This document shows, in pieces, positions 1-9,046 of a stretch of 64,000 nt of DNA. The position numbers and the translations under genes are program-made. Below the pieces are notes generated by a model. It did no database searches. It saw only the letters and a list, made by a program, of their open reading frames with translations, and had not been told where the DNA came from. How positions within the stretch are numbered: the first letter of the stretch is position 1; every line of letters starts with the position of its first letter. This DNA comes from Thermoleophilia bacterium (GTDB lineage Bacteria > Actinomycetota > Thermoleophilia > Gaiellales > Gaiellaceae): assembly GCA_025928515.1 (NCBI GenBank), contig JAICJI010000001.1:36522-100521 (forward strand). Reading direction: 5' to 3'.

Positions 1-618
1 CGCCAAGGCGACTCCCTGCGCTGCCGTCACCGTCTTGCGCCAGTCGCGCCGCGGCAACTGCGCCTGCAGCCAGTGGAACCGCCAGCCCGCCGCCAGGAAC
101 AGATAGCGCGCAGCCCCGATCAGCAACACCCAGGCGCCGACGGTCGGGGCGACGTCGATGCTGAGCACGAGAATGAGGAAGGCGTCGACCTCGCCGTCCA
201 GCTTCGCGCCGAGCGCCGACTCCGTTGCGGTTCGCCGCGCGACCCAACCGTCGACGAAGTCGAGCGCGAGCGCGACGGACGAAAGCGTGGCGAGCGTGGC
301 CACCGCGACGTCTCGCTCGAACGACGCCGCGGTCAGCGCGGCGACCCCGATCGCGAGCGACGCACGGGCGAGCGTCACCCAACCGGCCGGCCCGAGCCGC
401 GCCGTCCGGTCGCGCCGGAGCGCATGCGCGAGCGCGAAGTCCAGCGTCAGGGAACAAGCGATGCCGACGACCCAGCCCGCACCCCCGATCCCGACCGTGT
501 CCGCGAGTGCAGCGAGGAGCAGGAGCTGGCCGACGAGCCCGGCGAGCGGCCCGAGCTGCTGCCTCTGGTCGGCGAGGGGGCGGCGACCCACCCGCAATGT
601 TGCTCCCCGCTCGAGCAT
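1..618 (-). CDS. CDP-alcohol phosphatidyltransferase family protein (3' truncated by window edge)
   Basis: Reverse-strand reading gives ...LDFVDGWVARRTATESALGAKLDGEVDAF..., matching the CDP-OH-P motif D-x2-DG-x2-AR-x8-9-G-x3-D-x3-D; hydrophobic segments. Confidence 0.8.
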   Translation of the reverse strand, partial: MLERGATLRVGRRPLADQRQQLGPLAGLVGQLLLLAALADTVGIGGAGWVVGIACSLTLDFALAHALRRDRTARLGPAGWVTLARASLAIGVAALTAASFERDVAVATLATLSSVALALDFVDGWVARRTATESALGAKLDGEVDAFLILVLSIDVAPTVGAWVLLIGAARYLFLAAGWRFHWLQAQLPRRDWRKTVTAAQGVALA

Positions 619-665
619 CCGCACGGCACTACGGTGCGCCCTATGCATCGGTTTCCGGCGAAGCC

Positions 666-1430
666 ATGAGGCAGGACGAGCGTGGCCCGTTCGTCGAGGC
701 TCTGCGGCCGGCACGCGAGCAAGCCTACGGCCCCGGCGAGTTCGTCGAACAGGAGAGTCTCATGCGCGCGTCGGAGATCCGCGGCCTCGCCGAGCGGGCG
801 CGCGTCGGAACCGGCGTCTCGGTGCTCGACCTCTGCTGCGGCATCGCCGGCCCCGGCCGTTTCCTCGCGCGAGAGCTCGGTTGCGACTACGTCGGCGTCG
901 ACGCGAGCGCGAGTGCCGTGGAGATCGCACGCGAGCGTGCGGGGGGCTCGCTCTGCCGCTTCGTGGTCGCCGAGATTCCGCCGCTACCGCCCGGCCGGTT
1001 CGAGGTGGTGCTGCTCCTCGAGACGATGCTCGCGTTCCGCGACAAGGAGACGCTGCTACACGGGATCGCCGGCGTGCTCCCTACGGGTGGTCGTTTCGCG
1101 TTCACGCTCGAGGAGGGGCAGCCGCTGACGCAGCAGGAGCGAGCGTCCATGCCCGACGCCGACACGGTCTGGCTCACGCCGCTCGACGAGATGCACGCTC
1201 TCCTGGCCCGGGCCGGCTTCGCCGTGCGCTGGGAGGAGGACTGCAGCGAGCCCCATTGCGCCGTGGCCGAGTCCCTGGCGAGCGCCTACACCGCCGACGC
1301 CGACTCCATTGCGTCCCGGATCGGCAGCCGAGCGCTGGACGAGCTACTCGCGGCTCATCAGCTGTGGGTCGAGTGGCTCGCGACGGGCCGCGTCCGCAAG
1401 TTTGCGGTCGTCGCCGGGCGGCAGGGGTGA
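666..1430 (+). CDS. SAM-dependent class I methyltransferase
   Basis: VSVLDLCCGIAGPGRFLARELGCDYVGVDASASAV motif I; internal ATG at 666 is more plausible than the 401-aa ORF start. Confidence 0.8.
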   Translation: MRQDERGPFVEALRPAREQAYGPGEFVEQESLMRASEIRGLAERARVGTGVSVLDLCCGIAGPGRFLARELGCDYVGVDASASAVEIARERAGGSLCRFVVAEIPPLPPGRFEVVLLLETMLAFRDKETLLHGIAGVLPTGGRFAFTLEEGQPLTQQERASMPDADTVWLTPLDEMHALLARAGFAVRWEEDCSEPHCAVAESLASAYTADADSIASRIGSRALDELLAAHQLWVEWLATGRVRKFAVVAGRQG

Positions 1431-1432
1431 CC

Positions 1433-1459
1433 GAGGGCCGCGCGAGCTGCGCGGCCCTC
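1433..1459. terminator. Hairpin terminator between convergent genes
   Basis: GAGGGCCGCGC-GAGCT-GCGCGGCCCTC, perfect 11-bp stem between convergent stops (1430 and 1471). Confidence 0.6.
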
Positions 1460-1470
1460 GACGATCGAGC

Positions 1471-1932
1471 TCAGTGGTGTCCGCCGGGATCGCGGCCGTT
1501 GTCGTCGCCGATGTCATGGCTAGGGGCGGCGCCGGTCACCGCGCCGGCGGACTTCGGGGCGGCAGTCGCGGCGCGGCACGTCTCCCCGGAGCGGGTCGCC
1601 GTCGCGGTGATGCGGGCGTGCGGCCGTGACGCGATCAGGCGGCGCAGGTCGAACGAGCCGCTCGGAGCGTGCGTCCTGACGGTGAGGGATGCCACGAGGA
1701 CGCCGTTGCGGCGTAGCGTGACGTGCCATGGAACTCCGTTCCGGTTCTCGTCGACCTGGAACTCGACCTCGATGCCGCGGTCCTCGCGGCTCAGGTCGAG
1801 TTTGCTCGTCGACTGCTGCGTGCAGGCACCGCGGACGATGCGATGGCTGGTTCCCTTCGCGGACGCGGCCTGAACCGCTACGAGCGAAATCGCGAAAAAG
1901 GCGAGTGTGAGTGGGATGAGCAAGCGGCGCAT
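1471..1932 (-). CDS. Secreted small protein, paralog of the 3999-4397 product (signal peptide + GACT..IEVEF..W core)
   Basis: MRRLLIPLTLAFFAISLVAVQAASA signal peptide; GAAAGGA ribosome-binding site upstream of ATG 1932. Confidence 0.75.
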   Translation of the reverse strand: MRRLLIPLTLAFFAISLVAVQAASAKGTSHRIVRGACTQQSTSKLDLSREDRGIEVEFQVDENRNGVPWHVTLRRNGVLVASLTVRTHAPSGSFDLRRLIASRPHARITATATRSGETCRAATAAPKSAGAVTGAAPSHDIGDDNGRDPGGHH

Positions 1933-1995
1933 ATTGGTGATCCTTTCGTCGATCATCGGAGTAAGGCCAGCCTCGCGATCGGCCGGTCCGAGCCG

Positions 1996-2008
1996 CAATG
2001 AGACATTG
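1996..2008 (-). promoter_or_regulatory. Palindromic element CAATG-N3-CATTG, copy 1 (candidate response-regulator operator)
   Basis: Perfect 5-bp inverted repeat with 3-nt spacer; extended 24-nt match (21/24) to copy 2 at 3945-3968. Confidence 0.55.
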
Positions 2009-2038
2009 GTCGGAGTCGCCGGGCCGACCGCCCGCTCG

Positions 2039-3313
2039 GTGATCGTCCGCTTCGCCACCGGCACGCTCATGGCGATCGTCGTTGCCGTGGTCGGCGGCTA
2101 CTTCGTTCTGCGGTCGGTCGCGATCGACGAGGCGAAGCAGCAGACGCGCGTGCGTGTGAAGGAAGAGGCGAAGCTCGTCGGCGCGACGGTGACCGACGCG
2201 CTCCTGCGGGGAAGCGGGAAGGCGCAAGAGGCCGTCGACAACGCGGTCGTCGGTCGCGTGCTGACCAACTCGATCGTGCGCGTGAAGATCTGGTCGTCTG
2301 CGGGCCGCGTCCTCTACTCCGACGAGCACGCCGAGATCGGCGGCCACTATGCGCTGGACCGCGGACAGCTGCACTTGTTGCGGCACGGCGGCGCGGAGGT
2401 CGAGGTGTCCGATCTCAGTCGGCCCGAAAACCGGCTCGACCGCCAGCAAGGCCGGCTGCTCGAGGCGTACACGAGGATCCGCACGCCCTCCGGCACGCCG
2501 CTGTTGTTCGAGATCTACCAGCGCTTCGGTTCGGTCACGGACCAGGCGCGCAGTCTGCTCGGGAAGCTCGCGCCGCCGATTCTCGGCGCGATCGGCCTCA
2601 TCCTGCTCGTCCAGGTGCCGCTCTTCTGGTCGCTCATGCGCCGGCTGCAACTGGGCTACGAGCAGCGGGAGGGCCTGCTCGCGAATGCCGTCACGTCGTC
2701 ACGGCGGGAGCGTCGACGGGTTGCGGCGTACCTCCACGACGGGCCCGTTCAGGACCTGGCGGGCTTGGCGTTCTCGCTGGCTCCGGTGGCCGACGACGCG
2801 GAAACACGCGGAGCGGACCGCGAGGCTGCGGTCGTCCGGACGGTGATCGACCGCCTGCGCGGGACCGTTCGTGACCTGCGCGCGCTGCTCGTCGACCTCC
2901 ACCCGCCGACGCTTGCGACCGCGGGTCTCGAGGCGGCGCTCGGCGATCTCGTCAGCCCGTTCCCCGCCCGCGGCACGAAGGTCGAGCTGCGCGTCGACGG
3001 CGGCGACCTCCTCGGCCTCGACACGCAGGCGCTCGTCTACCGCGTCGCCCAGGAGGCCGTCCGCAACGTGCTCGCCTACGCCGAGGCGAGCAACGTCTCG
3101 GTCGAGGTCGGAGTCGCGGATTCCACCGCGCACCTGCTCGTCGCCGACGACGGGCGTGGCTTCGGGCCCGAGACGCGGGAGCGCCGTCGCGCAGAGGGAC
3201 ATCTCGGCCTGTCGCTCGTCGAAGAGCTTGCCCAGCAGGCGGGCGGGAGCCTCACCATCGACTCGCGCGAAGGCGCCGGGACTCGCGTGCGCCTGGAGGT
3301 GCCGATCCGATGA
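2039..3313 (+). CDS. Sensor histidine kinase (HisKA_3/NarX-type), membrane-bound
   Basis: Two TM segments, RRRVAAYLHDGPVQDLAGLAFSL HisKA_3 H-box, DDGRGFGPETRERRRAEGHLGLSLV ATPase G-box. Start uncertain (GTG 2039 or ATG 2090 region). Confidence 0.85.
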   Translation: MIVRFATGTLMAIVVAVVGGYFVLRSVAIDEAKQQTRVRVKEEAKLVGATVTDALLRGSGKAQEAVDNAVVGRVLTNSIVRVKIWSSAGRVLYSDEHAEIGGHYALDRGQLHLLRHGGAEVEVSDLSRPENRLDRQQGRLLEAYTRIRTPSGTPLLFEIYQRFGSVTDQARSLLGKLAPPILGAIGLILLVQVPLFWSLMRRLQLGYEQREGLLANAVTSSRRERRRVAAYLHDGPVQDLAGLAFSLAPVADDAETRGADREAAVVRTVIDRLRGTVRDLRALLVDLHPPTLATAGLEAALGDLVSPFPARGTKVELRVDGGDLLGLDTQALVYRVAQEAVRNVLAYAEASNVSVEVGVADSTAHLLVADDGRGFGPETRERRRAEGHLGLSLVEELAQQAGGSLTIDSREGAGTRVRLEVPIR

Positions 3314-3945
3314 TCCGCGTCCTCATCGCCGACGATCACGGCATCGTGCGCGACGGCCTCGCCGGCGTCATCGCAGCCCAGACGGATCTCGAGGTGGTCG
3401 GCTCGGTCGAGAACGGCGCGGAAGCCGTCGAGTCGTGCCGCAGCCTCGCCCCCGACGTCGTGCTGATGGATCTCGAGATGCCGGTGCTCGACGGGATCGA
3501 GGCCACTCGCGTCATCCGGGAGGAGCACCCGGAGACCGCGGTGCTCGTCCTCACGTCGTTCTCGGACGCGCGCCGCATCACGGCGGCGCTCGGCGTAGGC
3601 GCGGCCGGTTATCTGCTCAAGGACGCGTCCGCGGATGACGTGATCCGTGGCCTCCGGGCCGCCGCGGAGGGCGGAGCGCCGCTCGATCCAAAGGCTGCAC
3701 GTCTCCTGCTCGAGGCACGGGATGCCCCGGACCCGCTCGAGGGGATCTCACCGCGGGAACGCGAGGTGTTCGCGCTGCTGCTCGACGGGCTCCCGAACAA
3801 GCTGATCGCCCACCGCCTCGGCATCAGCGAGAAGACGGTGAAGACGCACCTGACGAACATCTTCCGCGAGATCGGCGTGGCCGACCGGCTGCAGGCCGTG
3901 CTCTGGGCCGAGCGCCAGGGGCTCCGTTCCGACCTCTCCAGCTGA
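3310..3945 (+). CDS. NarL/FixJ-type response regulator
   Basis: MIRVLIADDHGIVRDGL receiver; ISPREREVFALLLDGLPNKLIAHRLGISEKTVKTHLTNIFREIGV LuxR HTH; ATGA overlap with the kinase. Confidence 0.93.
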   Translation: MIRVLIADDHGIVRDGLAGVIAAQTDLEVVGSVENGAEAVESCRSLAPDVVLMDLEMPVLDGIEATRVIREEHPETAVLVLTSFSDARRITAALGVGAAGYLLKDASADDVIRGLRAAAEGGAPLDPKAARLLLEARDAPDPLEGISPREREVFALLLDGLPNKLIAHRLGISEKTVKTHLTNIFREIGVADRLQAVLWAERQGLRSDLSS

Positions 3946-3952
3946 CTCGGAC

Positions 3953-3965
3953 CAATGTCCCATTG
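3953..3965 (+). promoter_or_regulatory. Palindromic element CAATG-N3-CATTG, copy 2 (candidate response-regulator operator)
   Basis: CCAATGTCCCATTGC; 21/24 identity in the extended window with copy 1; about 33 nt upstream of the GTG start at 3999. Confidence 0.55.
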
Positions 3966-3998
3966 CGCGGCCATGAGGCGGCCCGCACACTGGGAAGC

Positions 3999-4397
3999 GT
4001 GAAGCGTCTCCTGCTCCTGGTGCTCGTCCTGCTCGGCCTGTCGGCCGGAGCCGCACAGGCGCGCGGCAACGACGGCGGCGGAGGCGACGGCGGAGAGATC
4101 CGCGTCGCCGGCGCCTGCGGGCGTGGCGTGACATCGTCACTCCGCCTTCGCGGGCGCGACGGTGCGATCGAGGTGCGCTTCGGGTTGCGGCAGACGCGCG
4201 GGCACGGCGTCTGGCGGATCGCGATCGTCCACGAGGACCGCATCTCCGCACGCGCTACGCGGAGGACGACGCGCAGCGACGACTCGGTCGAGCTGCGGCG
4301 GAATCTGACCGATCTCCGTGGCAGCGACACCGTCGTGATCCACGCCTGGGGACCGCGCGGCCTCGGTTGCCGCGCGAGCGCGACGCTCTCTCCGTGA
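3999..4397 (+). CDS. Secreted small protein, paralog of the 1471-1932 product
   Basis: VKRLLLLVLVLLGLSAGAAQA signal peptide; shared GAC...L.L...D..IEV.F...R.G.W and ...LRR.....CRASA pattern. Confidence 0.7.
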   Translation: MKRLLLLVLVLLGLSAGAAQARGNDGGGGDGGEIRVAGACGRGVTSSLRLRGRDGAIEVRFGLRQTRGHGVWRIAIVHEDRISARATRRTTRSDDSVELRRNLTDLRGSDTVVIHAWGPRGLGCRASATLSP

Positions 4398-4407
4398 GAG
4401 CCGTGGA

Positions 4408-5436
4408 GTGATCGCCGAAGCCGTTGCGGCGGTGACACTGACCCGCGGGCCGGTGGCCGAAAGCGTGACGCGGCGCAGCGCGATCATCTCCTTCCGCACC
4501 TCGGTGGCGGGCGAAGCATCCGTCCTCTTGCCTGGCAGAGCGCGCGTCCGGGCCGGCTCGGGCGTCGACCACGTCGCCCGGCTGACGGGGTTGACACCGG
4601 GACGGCGCTATGCGTACAGGGTCGAGGGACAGTCGGGAGCGCTCGCCGACGGCCGTTTCCGCGCGGCGCCGGCTCGCGCGTCGAGGTTCACCTTCGCCGT
4701 CGTCGGCGACAGCGGCAGCGGAACGACGAACGAGTCGGACGTCGCCTCGCTCATCGGCTCCTGGCACCCGGACTTCGTGCTCACGGTGGGCGACAACGCC
4801 TACCCGCTCGGCTCGGCGGGGCTGCTGGATCGCGACATCTTCCGCCCTTACGCGGCAGTGCTGCGAGAGTCGGCGTGGTTCCCCGCTCTGGGCAACCACG
4901 ACGTGAAGGCAGAGGGTGGGAAGCCGGAGCTCGAGGCATTCCACTCGCTCGGCAAGGAGCGCTGGTATCGCTTCACATGGGGGAATGCGGCCGTCGTCGT
5001 GCTCGACTCCGACACGTCGGTCGCGCCGGGCTCGCCCCAGTTGCGCTTCGCGCGACGCGCCTTGGCGCGGCGTTCTTGCTTCCGCTTCGCCGCGTGGCAC
5101 CATCCACCGTGGGAGCCGCCAGGCAGGCCGCACAGCCCTGGGCTCCGCCGCAACATCGTCCCGCTCGTGCAGAAGGACGGCGTCAGGGTGGTGTTCGTCG
5201 GTCACCTGCATGCCTACGCCCGCAGCCGGCCGCGCGATGGGGTCGTCTACGTGGCGGTGGGCACCGGAGGAGCCTCGCTCGACAACGACGCCCGCAAGCT
5301 GACGATCCCCTCCGCGCGCATCGTCCAGGGTCATTTCGGTGCGCTGCGAGTGGACGTCGTCCGCCGCAAAGCACACCTCCGGTATGTAACGGTCGACGGT
5401 CGAGTTCGTGATCGTTTCAGCCTGAGCTGCCGCTAG
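4408..5436 (+). CDS. Purple acid phosphatase-like metallophosphoesterase with N-terminal Fn3-like domain
   Basis: VVGDSGSG, VLTVGDNAYP, ALGNHDVKA, AWHHPPWE, FVGHLHAYAR metallophosphoesterase motifs. Confidence 0.85.
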   Translation: MIAEAVAAVTLTRGPVAESVTRRSAIISFRTSVAGEASVLLPGRARVRAGSGVDHVARLTGLTPGRRYAYRVEGQSGALADGRFRAAPARASRFTFAVVGDSGSGTTNESDVASLIGSWHPDFVLTVGDNAYPLGSAGLLDRDIFRPYAAVLRESAWFPALGNHDVKAEGGKPELEAFHSLGKERWYRFTWGNAAVVVLDSDTSVAPGSPQLRFARRALARRSCFRFAAWHHPPWEPPGRPHSPGLRRNIVPLVQKDGVRVVFVGHLHAYARSRPRDGVVYVAVGTGGASLDNDARKLTIPSARIVQGHFGALRVDVVRRKAHLRYVTVDGRVRDRFSLSCR

Positions 5437-5468
5437 CTTCCGGCTTCACCGATCGGAGGAGGCCCCAA

Positions 5469-5777
5469 GTGGACCACTACCGCTTAACGCACGAGCACGA
5501 CGAGGAGAGAGAAGGCGGCTGGTCGACGCCCGAGGAGGAGCGCACGTTCCTCCGCGTCCGGGATCTCCTGATGGAGATGCACGGCCGCGGCAGCGGCAGC
5601 GGCATCTACATCATGCCGGTGCAGCAGGGGATGCAGGCAGCCGGCGACAGGTCGGGCGAGACCTACGGAGTCGACGGCTGGGCGGTCGGAGAGTTCACCG
5701 CGAGCGGCGGTCAAGACCTCGCGATCGGGCCGTGGCTCGATCAGGTGGTCGAGGCCGCCCGTGAGGCCGCGCGCTGA
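5469..5777 (+). CDS. Hypothetical protein
   Basis: 102-aa ORF preceded by GGAGGAGG; no recognised domain. Confidence 0.6.
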   Translation: MDHYRLTHEHDEEREGGWSTPEEERTFLRVRDLLMEMHGRGSGSGIYIMPVQQGMQAAGDRSGETYGVDGWAVGEFTASGGQDLAIGPWLDQVVEAAREAAR

Positions 5778-5809
5778 TTCCTGATTCCGAGAGCAGAGAG
5801 CGAGAGAGA

Positions 5810-5882
5810 GCGGATGATGGGACTCGAACCCACGACCTTCTGCATGGCAAGCAGACGCTCTAGCCAACTGAGCTACATCCGC
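5810..5882 (-). tRNA. tRNA-Gly (GCC)
   Basis: Reverse strand GCGGATGTAGCTCAGTTGGCTAGAGCGTCTGCTTGCCATGCAGAAGGTCGTGGGTTCGAGTCCCATCATCCGC; anticodon loop TTGCCAT. Confidence 0.95.
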
Positions 5883-5896
5883 GTGGGACGCGCATT

Positions 5897-6304
5897 CTAG
5901 CCGAGCTCAGCCGCGTCCAGAGCTTCGTTCACGAGCTGGTCGGCAAGCTTGTTGTGCTCGCGGCGGACGGCCGTGTAGCGCACGCTCCCGACCCGTCGCG
6001 CGAGCCGCGCCGCCTCGAGCGAGAGCTCCCGGAGCGCCTCGTTCTTGACTCGGTACTCGCCGGTCATCTGCTTCACGAGCAGCTCGGAGTCGGAGACGAC
6101 CTCTACCTCGCCGACCTGCAGCTCAGCCGCGCGCTCGAGCCCGGCGACGAGTGCGCTGTACTCTGCCACGTTGTTCGTCGCGACACCGATCGCCTCGCCG
6201 TGCGCCGCCAGCACGGTTCCGTCCTCCGCCTCGAGCACGTAGCCGAACGCCGCGGGGCCGGGGTTCCCGCGGGCGCCGCCGTCGGTGAAGAGCCGCGCTT
6301 TCAC
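5897..6304 (-). CDS. Ribonuclease HI family protein
   Basis: ARLFTDGGARGNPGPAAFGYVL...NNVAEYSAL...VVSDSELLVKQM. Confidence 0.9.
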   Translation of the reverse strand: MKARLFTDGGARGNPGPAAFGYVLEAEDGTVLAAHGEAIGVATNNVAEYSALVAGLERAAELQVGEVEVVSDSELLVKQMTGEYRVKNEALRELSLEAARLARRVGSVRYTAVRREHNKLADQLVNEALDAAELG

Positions 6305-6612
6305 GAGACGAGCTCGTAGATGTCGAAGGCCGGCTCCTCGTACGGATGTGCGCTCCGCAGCGCTGCGAGGACCTCGTCCTGGCGCTCGACCGGGAAAATC
6401 GTCTCGAGCCGCAGCTCGGCGACGCGCTCCTCGCGACCCGCCTGCCCCACGCTCGGTGACGTCCCTTCGCCGCCGAGGAACGTCCCGGTTCCCTCGGTGT
6501 ACCAGGAGCACCGCTCGTAGTCGCCGATCTGCCCCGCGCCCGCGGCGAACAGCGCGTCGCGTACCCGGTCGAGCGCCTCGCGCGGCACGAACACGACGAG
6601 CTTGCGGTTCAC
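6301..6612 (-). CDS. NIF3/YqfO-like C-terminal domain protein
   Basis: KLVVFVPREALDRVRDALFAAGAGQIGDYERCSWYTEGTGTF...HPYEEPAFDIYEL. Confidence 0.75.
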   Translation of the reverse strand: MNRKLVVFVPREALDRVRDALFAAGAGQIGDYERCSWYTEGTGTFLGGEGTSPSVGQAGREERVAELRLETIFPVERQDEVLAALRSAHPYEEPAFDIYELVS

Positions 6613-7547
6613 GCGAGCACGTCGTCGATCGCCTGGAGCGCCGCTTCGTCGAGCTCGACACCCGACGCTGCCGCGTTGTCGCGGAGCTGCTCGGGACGTG
6701 ACGAGCCCACGATCGCGCTCGCGACGTTCGGCTCGCGGAGGATCCACGCCAGGGCGAGCTGCGGCATCGTGGCGCCGAGCTGCTCGGCGATCGGGCGGAG
6801 CCGCTCCACACGCTCGAGCATGTCGTCGCCCAGGTACCGCGACATGAAGCCGTCGCCCCGTGCAGCCGCACGCGTTCCTTCGTCCCACGGCTCGCCGGGC
6901 CGGTACTTCCCGCTCAGGACACCTTGCGCCAGCGGCGAGTAGACGATCTGCGAGACGCCGTTCTCACGCGAAGCGGGGATGACGTCCCCTTCGGCCTCAC
7001 GGTGCAGCAGCGAGTACTCGGGCTGCGAGGAGACGATCTTGGCGTAGCCACGCTCGCGGGCGAGCACGACCGCGTTGCGGATCTGATCGCCGCTCCAGTT
7101 CGAGATACCGATGAACCGCGCCTTGCCCGCGTCCACGACTTCGGTCAGCGCGCCAAGCGTCTCCTCGACCGGAACCTCGTCGTCCCAGGAATGACACTGG
7201 TAGAGGTCGACGTGGTCAAGCTGGAGCCGGCGCAGGGACTCGTCGATCTGCTTCAGCACCTGCTCGCGCGAGAGGCCACGGTCGCCGTTGGGCATCTCCC
7301 CGAAGACCTTCGTCGCCACGACGAACGTGTCGCGGGGACGGCTCGCGAGCGCACGGCCGAGCACCTCCTCCGAGCGCCCCTCGCTGTAGACGTTCGCCGT
7401 GTCGAAGAAGTTGATCCCGTGCTCGAACGCCGCGTCGACGACTGCGAGCGCGGCGTCCTCCTCGAGGCTGCCGCCGAAGGTCGTCCAGGTGCCGAGACAG
7501 ATCTCCGAGACGCGGAGATCGCTGTCGCCGAGCCGGCGATAGTCCAC
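6609..7547 (-). CDS. Aldo/keto reductase
   Basis: MDYRRLGDSDLRVSEICLGTWTTFGG...FFDTANVYSEGRSEEVLGRAL...HSWD; GTG start at 7547. Confidence 0.92.
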   Translation of the reverse strand: MDYRRLGDSDLRVSEICLGTWTTFGGSLEEDAALAVVDAAFEHGINFFDTANVYSEGRSEEVLGRALASRPRDTFVVATKVFGEMPNGDRGLSREQVLKQIDESLRRLQLDHVDLYQCHSWDDEVPVEETLGALTEVVDAGKARFIGISNWSGDQIRNAVVLARERGYAKIVSSQPEYSLLHREAEGDVIPASRENGVSQIVYSPLAQGVLSGKYRPGEPWDEGTRAAARGDGFMSRYLGDDMLERVERLRPIAEQLGATMPQLALAWILREPNVASAIVGSSRPEQLRDNAAASGVELDEAALQAIDDVLA

Positions 7548-9046
7548 TACTGCTCGGTGTCGATCTGGGCGCGTTGCAGGTGCCCGGAGTAGTCGACGTA
7601 GATCGATTTCCACTCGGTGAACACGTCGAGCGCGGCCTGACCGGCCTCGCGGTGGCCGTTGCCCGTGTCCTTCGTGCCGCCGAAGGGGAGGTGAACCTCG
7701 GCGCCGATCGTGCCGGCGTTGACGTACGTGATCCCGGCCTCGAGGTCGCGCATCGCGCGGAACGCCGCGTTGACGTCCCGGGTGAAGATCGAGGACGAGA
7801 GGCCGTACTTGATCCCGTTCGAGACGCGAATCGCCTCGTCGAGGTCGGCCACCGGGATGAGAGCGGTCGTCGGGCCGAAGATCTCCTCCTGCGCGATCCG
7901 CATCTGCGGTTCGACGTCCGCGAAGATCGTCGGCCGGTAGAAGAAGCCCTTGCCGAGGTCGCCGTCGCCGGCGATCTCGCCCCCGGTGAGGAGCTTCGCG
8001 CCCTCGTCCTTGCCGATCTCCGTGTAGGAGTGGATCTTGTCGAGCGCGCTTCGGTTGATCACCGGGCCGATGTCGGTGTCGTCCTCCCAACCCGGGCCGA
8101 GCCTGAGCTTCTCGACCCGCTCGACGAGACGCTTTTGCAGCTCGCCGTAGGCGCCCTTCTGGACGATGACGCGCGACGCGGCGGTGCAGCGCTGGCCCGA
8201 GGTGCCGAACGCCGACCAGAGGATCCCGTCGACGGCGAGCTCGACGTCGGCGTCGTCGAGGACGATGATCGCGTTCTTGCCTCCGAGCTCGAGGTGGACG
8301 TGCGTGAGCGTCTCGGCCGCCGCCTTCAACACCTCGACGCCGGTCTCGCGGGCGCCGGTGAGCGTGATCACGCGGACGTCGGGATGGCGCACCATCCGGT
8401 CGCCGACCGTGCCGCCTCCCCCGTGGACGATGTTGACGACGCCGCTAGGGATGCCCGATTCGGCGAGGAGCTCGACGAAGCGCTCAGCGAGCGCGGGCGT
8501 GTCGGTCGCGGGCTTGAGGACGGCGGTGTTCCCGCAGACGAGCGCCGGGATGAGCTTCCACGACGGGATCGCGACCGGGAAGTTCCAGGGCGTGATCGCA
8601 CCGACGACGCCGATCGGCTGGCGGATGCTCATGTTCCACTTGTCGCGCAGCTCGGACGGCGTCGTGTGGCCGAAGAGGCGCCTGCCTTCGCCGGCCATGT
8701 AGTACGTGATGTCGATCGCCTCCTGGACGTCGCCGCCCGCCTCGGCCTTCACCTTCCCCATCTCGCGCGTCATCAGGTCGGTGAGCTCCGGCTTGGCCTG
8801 CTCGAGCAGGCGGGCGAGCTTGAAGAGGATCTCGCCGCGCTTCGGCGCCGGCACGAGCCGCCAGTCGGCGAACGCCTCCTTCGCGACCGCGACCGCGCGG
8901 TCCACGTCCTCGACACCGGAGCGCGGGAAGATCCCGATCGTCTCGCCGGTCGCGGGGCTAGTGCTCTCGAAGGTCTCGCCGGAAGCGGCATCGACCCACT
9001 CGCCGCCGATGAAGTTCTTGAAGGTCTGCGCTGTTGTCGTGGCCAT
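7547..9046 (-). CDS. Aldehyde dehydrogenase family protein
   Basis: ITPWNFPVAIPSWK, HLELGGKNAIIVLDDAD, FGTSGQRCTAASR; 499 aa. Confidence 0.95.
   Translation of the reverse strand: MATTTAQTFKNFIGGEWVDAASGETFESTSPATGETIGIFPRSGVEDVDRAVAVAKEAFADWRLVPAPKRGEILFKLARLLEQAKPELTDLMTREMGKVKAEAGGDVQEAIDITYYMAGEGRRLFGHTTPSELRDKWNMSIRQPIGVVGAITPWNFPVAIPSWKLIPALVCGNTAVLKPATDTPALAERFVELLAESGIPSGVVNIVHGGGGTVGDRMVRHPDVRVITLTGARETGVEVLKAAAETLTHVHLELGGKNAIIVLDDADVELAVDGILWSAFGTSGQRCTAASRVIVQKGAYGELQKRLVERVEKLRLGPGWEDDTDIGPVINRSALDKIHSYTEIGKDEGAKLLTGGEIAGDGDLGKGFFYRPTIFADVEPQMRIAQEEIFGPTTALIPVADLDEAIRVSNGIKYGLSSSIFTRDVNAAFRAMRDLEAGITYVNAGTIGAEVHLPFGGTKDTGNGHREAGQAALDVFTEWKSIYVDYSGHLQRAQIDTEQ

Noticed and set aside
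158-1873. 571-aa plus-strand ORF, and overlapping 73-669 and 682-1128 ORFs
   Set aside because: Arg/Ala/Ser-rich frame-shadow translation typical of GC-rich DNA; the true genes are the CDP-alcohol phosphotransferase (minus) and the methyltransferase in other frames.
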